In this document: positions 17,446 through 24,386 of the stretch, piece by piece
Numbering within the stretch: the stretch's first letter is position 1
Layout of the letters: each line of letters opens with the position of its first letter
Assembly (NCBI GenBank): GCA_016717165.1
Contig: JADKGA010000002.1
Span: 744,001 to 808,000 of the forward strand
Source: Candidatus Lutibacillus vidarii
GTDB taxonomy: Bacteria; Actinomycetota; Actinomycetes; Actinomycetales; Dermatophilaceae
Direction: 5' to 3'
DNA: 64,000 bases
Position numbers and translations under genes: made by a program
Notes under the pieces: generated by a model
Told to the model about the DNA's origin: nothing
Databases searched by the model: none
Seen by the model: only the letters and a program-made list of their open reading frames with translations

Positions 17446-18435
17446 ATGGCGAACCTGCGCGCCGGGCTCATCGGCCTCGGCATGATGGGCCGCCACCACG
17501 CCCGGGTCCTGTCCAGCCTGCCGGGCGTCGACCTCGTCGCCGTCGCGGACGCGGCGGGCGACCCGCACAAGGTCGCCGGCTCCCGTCCCCTGCTCGGCTC
17601 GGTCGAGGAGCTCATCGCGGTCGGCATCGACTACTGCCTCGTCGCTGTCCCGACCGCCTTCCACGAGCCGGTCGGTATGGCGCTGGCCGAGGCCGGCGTC
17701 CACGCCATGATCGAGAAGCCGCTCGCCCAGAACATCGAGGGCGCCCAACGGCTGGCCGACGCCTTCGCCGCGAAGGGCCTGGTCGGGGCGGTCGGGCACA
17801 TCGAGCGGTACAACCCGGCCCTCCAGCAGGCCCGGGCCCGGATCGAGACCGGCGAGCTCGGCCAGGTCTTCCAGATCACCACCCGCCGCCAGGGCCCGTT
17901 CCCGGCCCGGATCGCCGACGTCGGGGTGGTCAAGGACCTCGCCACCCACGACATCGACCTCACCGCCTGGGTCGCCCAGCAGCCCTACCAGGCGGTCTCG
18001 GCGCGGACCGCACACCGCTCGGGGCGCCCGCACGAGGACCTCGTCGCCATCACGGGCATCCTCGCCGATGGCACGGTGACCAACCATCTGGTCAACTGGC
18101 TCTCCCCGCTCAAGGAGCGGGTCACCATCATCACCGGCGAGAAGGGTGCCTTCGTCGCCGACACCTTGACCGCTGACCTCACCTTCTACGCCAACGGCCT
18201 CATCGCCACGACCTGGGACGATGTGGCCCGCTTCCGGGGGGTCTCCGAGGGCGACGTGCTGCGCTTCGCCATCGCCAAGCCGGAGCCGCTGCGGGTCGAG
18301 CACGAGAACTTCCGGGATGCGATCCTCGGCAAGGAGGCCGACATCGTCACGATGGAGCAGGGCCTACGGACGGTCGTCGTCGCCGAGGCGGCTATCGAGT
18401 CCGCCCGGACCGGCGCGACCGTCAGCGTTGCCTAG
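17446..18435 (+). CDS. wbpB: Gfo/Idh/MocA oxidoreductase: UDP-GlcNAc-uronate 3-dehydrogenase (WbpB/WlbA type)
   Basis: NAD-dependent oxidoreductase of 329 residues. GLIGLGMMGRHHARVL is the Rossmann motif, AMIEKPLAQN contains the invariant EKP, and VVKDLATHDIDLTAW is the catalytic DxxxHDID-type motif. In WbpB/WlbA the enzyme oxidises C3 of UDP-GlcNAc-uronate and is coupled to the aminotransferase. Its place between wbpE and the C6 dehydrogenase supports this over the many other sugar oxidoreductases with the same fold. The ATG at 17446 follows the wbpE stop directly, so coupling is likely. Confidence 0.88.
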   Translation: MANLRAGLIGLGMMGRHHARVLSSLPGVDLVAVADAAGDPHKVAGSRPLLGSVEELIAVGIDYCLVAVPTAFHEPVGMALAEAGVHAMIEKPLAQNIEGAQRLADAFAAKGLVGAVGHIERYNPALQQARARIETGELGQVFQITTRRQGPFPARIADVGVVKDLATHDIDLTAWVAQQPYQAVSARTAHRSGRPHEDLVAITGILADGTVTNHLVNWLSPLKERVTIITGEKGAFVADTLTADLTFYANGLIATTWDDVARFRGVSEGDVLRFAIAKPEPLRVEHENFRDAILGKEADIVTMEQGLRTVVVAEAAIESARTGATVSVA

Positions 18436-18463
18436 GCGACCACCGGTGGGGGTTCGACATCGG

Positions 18464-18469
18464 TAGACT
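18464..18469 (+). promoter_or_regulatory. Candidate -10 element before wbpA
   Basis: TAGACT fits the actinobacterial TAnnnT -10 pattern and lies in the 133-base gap between wbpB and wbpA, the only real gap in this gene run. No convincing -35 was found. The region after it has short inverted repeats, such as GATCG near 18498 and its complement a few bases later. wbpA may therefore have its own promoter as well as read-through from wbpDEB. Confidence 0.3.
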
Positions 18470-18568
18470 CATCGAGGCGCCTCGGGGGAGGCCCGGCTGA
18501 TCGTTCCGACGATGATCGCGGGCCCGGGCCGAGCGCCGAGGAGTCCACCACCGCCCGGAAGGTCCACT

Positions 18569-19864
18569 GTGAAGATCGCCGTCGTCGCCCTAGGCAAGAT
18601 CGGCCTTCCCCTCGCCGTTCAGTTCGCCAGCGCCGGGCATCAGGTCGTTGGTGTTGACGTCAACCAGGAGACGGTCGATCTCGTCAACAGTGGCCAGGAG
18701 CCCTTCCCGGGTGAGGCAGAGCTCGGTGAGCGGCTCCGTCGTCTGGTCCCGTCCGGCGCGCTGCGAGCCACCACCGACTACGCGGACGCGGTGGTCGGCG
18801 CTCAGGCCGTCGTCGTCGTTGTCCCGCTCTTCGTCGACGATCGCACCTGGGAGCCCGACTTCGGCTGGATGGACTCCGCCACCCGGTCGATCGCGGCGAA
18901 CCTCAGCCCCGGCACGCTGGTCTCCTACGAGACGACCCTACCGGTGGGCACGACCCGCGAGCGCTGGAAGCCGATGCTCGAGGAGGGGTCAGGGCTGCGC
19001 GAGGGGACCGACTTCCACCTGGTGTTCTCGCCCGAACGCGTCCTCACCGGCCGGGTCTTCGCCGATCTGCGGAAGTACCCCAAGCTGTTCGGCGCTCTGT
19101 CCCCTCAGGGCGCCGAGCGGGCCCGGGAGTTCTACGAGGCCGTCCTACAGTTCGACGAGCGCCCCGATCTCGCCCGACCCAACGGGGTCTGGGACCTCGG
19201 CTCCGCGGAGGCCGCCGAGCTGGCCAAGCTCGCGGAGACGACCTACCGGGATGTCAACATCGGGCTGGCGAACCAGTTCGCCCGCTTCGCTGCCGGCGCA
19301 GGAGTCGACATCTACCAGGTCATCGAGGCCAGCAACTCCCAGCCGTACAGCCACATCCACCGGCCAGGCATCGCGGTGGGCGGTCACTGCATCCCGGTGT
19401 ACCCGCGTCTCTACCTCTGGAAGGACCCTGAGGCCACCGTCGTCCGCGCCGCCCGAGAGGCGAACGCCGAAATGCCTGCCTACACCGTCGGCCTGGCCGA
19501 GCACCTGCACGGACGTCCCCTCGCCGGGGCTCGGGTCGCGGTCCTGGGGGCGGCATACCGTGGAGGTGTGAAGGAGACCGCCTTCTCAGGAGTCTTCGCG
19601 ACCGTGGCTGCGCTTCGAGCCAAGGGTGCAGTTCCGCTCGTCCACGACCCACTCTTCGCCGATGGCGAGCTCGAGGCTCTGGGTTTGCGGCCATACCATC
19701 TCGGTGAGCCCGTCGACGTCGTCATTGTTCAGGCCGATCACGCGGGCTACGCCCAGCTGGGCGCTGCGGACCTCCCGGGTGTTCGGACCGTGGTCGACGG
19801 CCGCCGGATCCTGGCCCCGGCAGGCTTCTCCGGCGTGAGCTTCGGTGTCGTCGGCGTTGCCTGA
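18569..19864 (+). CDS. wbpA: UDP-N-acetyl-glucosamine 6-dehydrogenase (WbpA-like nucleotide sugar dehydrogenase)
   Basis: UDP-glucose/GDP-mannose dehydrogenase family protein of 431 residues. The start is VKIAVVALGKIGLPLAVQFA (NAD-binding), FSPERVLTGR is the substrate loop, and IAVGGHCIPVYP contains the catalytic cysteine. It performs the two-step oxidation of UDP-GlcNAc at C6. The GTG at 18569 follows GGAAGG; the open frame begins 19 codons upstream but lacks family similarity there. With WbpB, WbpE and WbpD it makes UDP-GlcNAc(3NAc)A. No WbpI-type 2-epimerase gene is present in the window. The next gene begins inside its 3' end. Confidence 0.88.
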   Translation: MKIAVVALGKIGLPLAVQFASAGHQVVGVDVNQETVDLVNSGQEPFPGEAELGERLRRLVPSGALRATTDYADAVVGAQAVVVVVPLFVDDRTWEPDFGWMDSATRSIAANLSPGTLVSYETTLPVGTTRERWKPMLEEGSGLREGTDFHLVFSPERVLTGRVFADLRKYPKLFGALSPQGAERAREFYEAVLQFDERPDLARPNGVWDLGSAEAAELAKLAETTYRDVNIGLANQFARFAAGAGVDIYQVIEASNSQPYSHIHRPGIAVGGHCIPVYPRLYLWKDPEATVVRAAREANAEMPAYTVGLAEHLHGRPLAGARVAVLGAAYRGGVKETAFSGVFATVAALRAKGAVPLVHDPLFADGELEALGLRPYHLGEPVDVVIVQADHAGYAQLGAADLPGVRTVVDGRRILAPAGFSGVSFGVVGVA

Positions 19865-22517
19865 CCCGTCGCGTCCGGGGGCCGGCCCGGCGCCGACCGC
19901 CCACATCGTCATGCTTGTCGGGAACGACGCAACCCGCGACGCGCGGGTCCGCAAGTCAGCCCTCGCCGCTGCCTCCGGGGGAGCCCGGGTGACATTGGTC
20001 GCCCTGTCCTCCGGCGGCATCCGCACCGACACCTCGCTGGGGCCGGTACGGATCACCCGGGTCCCGGTGAGCTTCGACCTTCGCGACGCAGCGCGCGGGC
20101 GGGCGGCGTCGCGTCGAGCGCGTGGGCTTCCCTTGCTGCGGCCGGTCGACGACGAGCGTGACCGCCTGTTCCGCTTGGCCGCTGCAGCCCGCCAGCGCGA
20201 TGGGCTCGAGGGGCGAACGGCCACCTGGGCCCTGGCCACCCGGGAGCAGACTCTGCGCGGTCGGCGGTACCTCGGCCGGGTGGGTGCCCGCGTCTCGCGG
20301 CTCGGTTGGGGGGCGGCCGACCGGGTGAGATCGCGGGTGACCGTGGCGGCGGCCTGGCGGCGGGTGCACCCGGAGATCGACGACATCGAGCGCGCCTTCG
20401 GACCGGTGATCGACGCGCTGCACCCCGACCTCATCCACGCCCACGATGTGGAGATGATGCCGGTGGCCGCCCGCGCGGTGGCCCGGGCCCGTGCGCAAGG
20501 CCGGGTCGTCCCGTGGATCTACGACGCGCACGAGTGGGTGGTCGGCCTGTCCCGGTATGCCGGCCGCACGCCTCGCCGGATCGCTGCCTGGGCCGGTGTG
20601 GAGCGCGAGTACATCGGGAGTGCGGATGCGGTGATCACCGTGTCCGAGGAGCTCGCCGACGCACTCCAGCAGCGCTACCGGCTCCGCCAACGTCCCGCCG
20701 TCGTCCTCAATATCCCGCCCGTGCCGCAGCGCAGCACCGCCGATATCGGCGGTGGCATCCGCGAGGCGATAGGCATCGATGGTGGCGTGCCCCTTCTCGT
20801 GTATAGCGGTGGGGTGCAGGAGGCGCGGGGAGTGCAGACCGCCGTGGCCGCCTTGGCCGACCTTCCCGGGGTCCACCTCGCCGTCGTCGCCGTCCCCTCG
20901 GCTGCGTCGTCCGCGATGCGGGCGCTGCTCACCCAGGCCACTGCCCTGGGGGTAGCCGATCGGGTGCACGCCGTGGAGCCCGTCGGTCCGGGCGACGTCG
21001 TCGACTTCCTCCGCACCGCCGATATCGGCCTCATCCCGCTGCGGCACTTCCCGAGCCACGAGTTCGCCCTCGCCAACAAGCTCTTCGAGTACCTGCACGC
21101 AGGACTGCCCATGGTGGTCAGCGACTGCCGCGCTCAGGCTGCCTTCATCGCCGAGTTCGGCGTGGGCGCCACCCACCGTGCAGACGACCCGGCGGACCTC
21201 GCGCGCGCCGTTCGCGAGGTCCTGGCTGCCGGCCCGCGGTTGCGGGCCGCCGTTGCCGGATCGCCGGCACGTGACCGGTTCACCTGGCCCCGCCAAGCGG
21301 CTCGCATCCAGCAGGTCCAGCGGTCCCTCCTGACCGGGGGAGGGCCCATCCCCACGCGCATTGGGGACTCCGACACGGCTCCGAGCCCCCTCCCGGGCGT
21401 CGCCACGTCCTGGGAGGTCTTCGGTTCCGAGCCCGATCCCCGGGCCGGGCTGGAGCCACCGGAGGCGCCATACCTGGCTCCGCCCAGGGAGCCGACGCTG
21501 GGGGTCGGGCCGGCGAACAGCGCGGGTCAGGGGTGGGCCTGGTCGCAGGCCCTTCGGACGGCCCGACCCGACGTCCGTACGGAAGTCATCGCGGTGCGCA
21601 ACGGCGTCTACGACTACCCGGCAGATATCACCGTCTCGAAGGACCAGTTCCGCCGGGACGCCACCTGGGCGCTCAACCTGCGCGAGCACGCCCGAGAGAC
21701 GTGGACCCATGCGTTGGTCGAGGCGGGCCGACCCATCTTCGGTGGCCTGGGCGGAGTCGACCCGCGCCACGACATCGCTGCGCTGCAGGCGGGCGGAGTC
21801 CACGTCGGGCTGGTCTTCCACGGCAGCGAGATCCGTGACCCCCGGGCCCACGCGAGGACGCACGCCTTCTCGCCCTTCGCCAAGGCAACCGATCCCTATA
21901 CGGCCAAGCTCCAAGCCGTCGTCGACCGCAATCTCGAGCTCGTCGCCGACCTCGACCTGCCGGTCTTCGTCTCGACCCCTGACCAGCTCAGCTATCTTCC
22001 TGGGGCCACCTGGCTCCCGGTGGTCGTGGACCTCGACGCCTGGGTCCTGCACCGGTCGCACCGCCAGATCCCCCTGGTGGTCCACGCGCCGTCCAACCCG
22101 CTGCTCAAGGGGACCGCCGAGATCGAGGCCGCCGTACAGCCCTTCGTTGACGCGGGACGGGTGGAGTATCGGCGGGTCACCGGCCTCCAGCCCGCCGAGG
22201 CGGCGGGGCTGATCCGTCAGGCCGATATCGTCATCGATCAGGTGCTCCTCGGCCTGTATGGAGTCCTGGCGTGCGAGGCATTGGCGAGCGGTGCGGTCGT
22301 CGTGGGACTGGTGGGTCCGCAGATCCGCAGTCGGGTCGCCGACCCTATTCCGATCGTCGAGGCCGACCCGAGCACGCTGCCTGAGGTTCTCGCGCAGGTG
22401 CTCAACGATCTGCCGCAGCTGGCCGAGGACGCACCCGGCCGGCGTGAGTTCGTGCGTCGGTGGCACGACGGCCGCGAGTCCGCGAGCCGGCTCGGCCAGT
22501 TCATCGACCAGCCGTGA
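19845..22517 (+). CDS. Two-unit glycosyltransferase: GT4-like N-terminal half fused to a second GT-B-like half
   Basis: 890 residues. Residues about 18-505 are a GT4-like enzyme: HIVMLVGNDATRDARVRKSA, HPDLIHAHDVEMMPVAARA, WIYDAHEWVVGL, LLVYSGGVQEARGVQTAVAAL and FALANKLFEYLHAGLPMVVS. After a Pro-rich linker, residues about 545-885 form a second unit starting LGVGPANSAGQGWAWSQAL, with VFHGSEIRDPRAHA, VHAPSNPLLKGTAEIEAAV, ADIVIDQVLLGLYGVLACEA and a C-terminal FVRRWHDGRESASRL. The HAPSN-LKG and DIVxDQ-LGLYG motifs occur in GT-B donor domains of polysaccharide enzymes. The 900-residue protein at 24383-27085 has the same layout with the junction at the same residue. The start is GTG 19845, 20 bases inside wbpA. 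No membrane segment is evident. The substrates are unknown. Confidence 0.82.
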   Translation: MSSALPDPSRPGAGPAPTAHIVMLVGNDATRDARVRKSALAAASGGARVTLVALSSGGIRTDTSLGPVRITRVPVSFDLRDAARGRAASRRARGLPLLRPVDDERDRLFRLAAAARQRDGLEGRTATWALATREQTLRGRRYLGRVGARVSRLGWGAADRVRSRVTVAAAWRRVHPEIDDIERAFGPVIDALHPDLIHAHDVEMMPVAARAVARARAQGRVVPWIYDAHEWVVGLSRYAGRTPRRIAAWAGVEREYIGSADAVITVSEELADALQQRYRLRQRPAVVLNIPPVPQRSTADIGGGIREAIGIDGGVPLLVYSGGVQEARGVQTAVAALADLPGVHLAVVAVPSAASSAMRALLTQATALGVADRVHAVEPVGPGDVVDFLRTADIGLIPLRHFPSHEFALANKLFEYLHAGLPMVVSDCRAQAAFIAEFGVGATHRADDPADLARAVREVLAAGPRLRAAVAGSPARDRFTWPRQAARIQQVQRSLLTGGGPIPTRIGDSDTAPSPLPGVATSWEVFGSEPDPRAGLEPPEAPYLAPPREPTLGVGPANSAGQGWAWSQALRTARPDVRTEVIAVRNGVYDYPADITVSKDQFRRDATWALNLREHARETWTHALVEAGRPIFGGLGGVDPRHDIAALQAGGVHVGLVFHGSEIRDPRAHARTHAFSPFAKATDPYTAKLQAVVDRNLELVADLDLPVFVSTPDQLSYLPGATWLPVVVDLDAWVLHRSHRQIPLVVHAPSNPLLKGTAEIEAAVQPFVDAGRVEYRRVTGLQPAEAAGLIRQADIVIDQVLLGLYGVLACEALASGAVVVGLVGPQIRSRVADPIPIVEADPSTLPEVLAQVLNDLPQLAEDAPGRREFVRRWHDGRESASRLGQFIDQP

Positions 22518-22529
22518 TCCCCACTGCCA

Positions 22530-23453
22530 TCACGGCGCCACCCACCGTGCGGCGTCGTTGAGGCGTCGGTTGCCATCGAACATGACCCGGGCAGCCTTGT
22601 TGCGGACCCGGTAGCGCAACGATCCATGCGGCGGGCGCCGCGCCTCGTGACGCCGCCGGTTGTCCTCCACCTCCCGAGCGATCACCTCCTGCTCGGCCAG
22701 GTAGGACGAGTGAGGTGAGGGGGGAATGTACCCGAGCAGGTCCAGGGACATCTGCTGAAGCAGACCCCGGGCACGGGTACGCAGGGCAGTGTCGTGCTCG
22801 GACAATGCGTTGTTCGAGATGTTCGCGTCGTGGCGACGGTACAACCAGGTGGGCCGGTCGACCGCGCCGAAGGAGTGCCCGGTCAGGCTCAGCCGCGTCC
22901 AGATCGGCAGCAGCATCTGACCCTCGAGGCTCACGTCCCACTCGAGATCCTTGACGAGGTCGTGCTCGACGAACGAGCCGTCGTTGAGCAGCGAGTGCCC
23001 GGCGACGAGATCCCCAGCGACCGCGGGTCGAAGGATGACCTCGGACATCGGGTTGAGGTCCTCGTCGGTCACCTGGAAGGACGAGCTGACGACCTGATGC
23101 CCGCTCTGGAGCTTCTTCCAGGCGAGGTCGATGTGCTGGGGGAGCATGATGTCGTCGTCCCCGAAGATCGCCTGGTAACGCGTGTCGACGAGAGACACAC
23201 CCTTGACGATCGCGGCGCCCGGGTCCTGTCGCCCATCGTGCTCGGGCACCCGTGCGTAGTCGACGCCGAGGGCCGCTGCCGCGGCCCGGGTGTCGTCCGA
23301 CTCCGGGGCGTCGTCGCACACGAGGATCCGCACGCGCGGCCCTTGCTTGCGGTCTGTCTCGGACACGGCGGTCTGGATCGACCGCACTGTGGTGGTCAGG
23401 AAGCTCGGGCGGTGGCGAGTCGGGATGATGACGGTGACGGCGTCCCGAGTCAT
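22530..23453 (-). CDS. GT2-like glycosyltransferase (paralogue of the next gene)
   Basis: GT-A type protein of 307 residues. VTVIIPTRHRPSFLTTTVRSI is the nucleotide-binding start, RILVCDDAPESDDT follows, and AIFGDDDIMLPQHI is the metal-binding acidic cluster (GDDD instead of the usual DxD). SLEGQMLLPIWTRLSL and PTWLYRRHDANIS replace the typical acceptor motifs. The C-terminal 60 residues are basic (EDNRRRHEARRPPHG). It shares all of these blocks with the protein at 23535-24386, so the pair arose by duplication. It ends 12 bases from the convergent two-unit glycosyltransferase and is the last gene of a leftward run of three. Confidence 0.82.
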   Translation of the reverse strand: MTRDAVTVIIPTRHRPSFLTTTVRSIQTAVSETDRKQGPRVRILVCDDAPESDDTRAAAAALGVDYARVPEHDGRQDPGAAIVKGVSLVDTRYQAIFGDDDIMLPQHIDLAWKKLQSGHQVVSSSFQVTDEDLNPMSEVILRPAVAGDLVAGHSLLNDGSFVEHDLVKDLEWDVSLEGQMLLPIWTRLSLTGHSFGAVDRPTWLYRRHDANISNNALSEHDTALRTRARGLLQQMSLDLLGYIPPSPHSSYLAEQEVIAREVEDNRRRHEARRPPHGSLRYRVRNKAARVMFDGNRRLNDAARWVAP

Positions 23454-23534
23454 AACCTCTTCCGTTGCTCGTGGGGCGTGTCGCAGGTCGGGCTCACCAG
23501 GCTACCTCGCGAACCGGCCTCCCGCTGTGCCGCC

Positions 23535-24386
23535 TCAGGGCGAAAGCCGACGCGCCAGGCCGGCCCGGAGCCGCCGGACGACCCGACGTGTGAGCCGCCG
23601 ATTCCTCTCGGCGCGGGCGCTCTTCTCGGCCAGCTGGGCGGCATACGGGGACTCGGGCACCGACCCGAGCACCGCGACGGCCCGCTGCCGCAGCCGTTCT
23701 CGCGCCTCGGCGCGCCGCCCGAGATCGTGCCGGGAGAGAGCCGCCGCGGAGATATTGGCCCCATGACGGCGGTACAACCACGTCGGCTCGGTGACCTGGT
23801 CGAACCGTCGCCCGGCGAGCATGAGCTCACCCCAGATCGGGAGGAGCATCTGGCCCTCGAGGGACGCGTCCCAGTCGAGCTCTGCCACCAGATCGTGCGC
23901 GACGAGGGAGCCATCGTTGACCAGGGTGTGGCCCGCGAGGAGGTCGCCCAGACAGGTGGGGGGAAGGACCACCGTGCGTGCGGGCGCGAGGTCCGCTCCC
24001 GCGAGCTGGTATGACGACGACACGACGTCAGCGCCGTTGTCGACCTTGGCCCAGGCGAGCGGGAGATGTCGCACCAGCATGAGATCGTCGTCGCCGAAGA
24101 TCAGCTGATGGCTCGTGTCGACGCGGCTCACCCCCAGAGCGATCGCGGCACCGGGGTCGGCTCGGCCGTCGTGCTCAAGGACTCGGGCATAGTCGACCCC
24201 GAGCTGCCGTGCGAGCTCCTTCGTGTCGTCGGTCTCGGGAGCGTCGTCGCAGATGAGAACACGGGTGCGTACCGAGGTCGTGAGGGCGAGCTCGGCGGCT
24301 GAGGCCAGGATCGACAGGACCGCAACACGCACGTACTCAGTGCGGTGCCGAGTCGGAACGATGACCGTGACGGACCCTGGGCTCAC
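23535..24386 (-). CDS. GT2-like glycosyltransferase (paralogue of the previous gene)
   Basis: 283 residues with the same block order as its neighbour: VTVIVPTRHRTEYVRVAVLS, VLICDDAPETDDTKELARQL, GVDYARVLEHDGRADPGAAI, IFGDDDLMLVRHL, SLEGQMLLPIWGELML and PTWLYRRHGANIS. The C-terminus is shorter and strongly arginine-rich (RNRRLTRRVVRRLRAGLARR), which may bind membranes or a partner. Its ATG overlaps the stop of the 900-residue protein upstream (ATGA), so a two-unit enzyme and a GT2 enzyme are produced together. An 81-base gap separates it from the downstream paralogue. Confidence 0.82.
   Translation of the reverse strand: MSPGSVTVIVPTRHRTEYVRVAVLSILASAAELALTTSVRTRVLICDDAPETDDTKELARQLGVDYARVLEHDGRADPGAAIALGVSRVDTSHQLIFGDDDLMLVRHLPLAWAKVDNGADVVSSSYQLAGADLAPARTVVLPPTCLGDLLAGHTLVNDGSLVAHDLVAELDWDASLEGQMLLPIWGELMLAGRRFDQVTEPTWLYRRHGANISAAALSRHDLGRRAEARERLRQRAVAVLGSVPESPYAAQLAEKSARAERNRRLTRRVVRRLRAGLARRLSP

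Noticed and set aside
19956..22466. Minus-strand open frame of 836 codons
   Set aside because: It is the antisense of the two-unit glycosyltransferase, with no recognisable motif and typical shadow composition.
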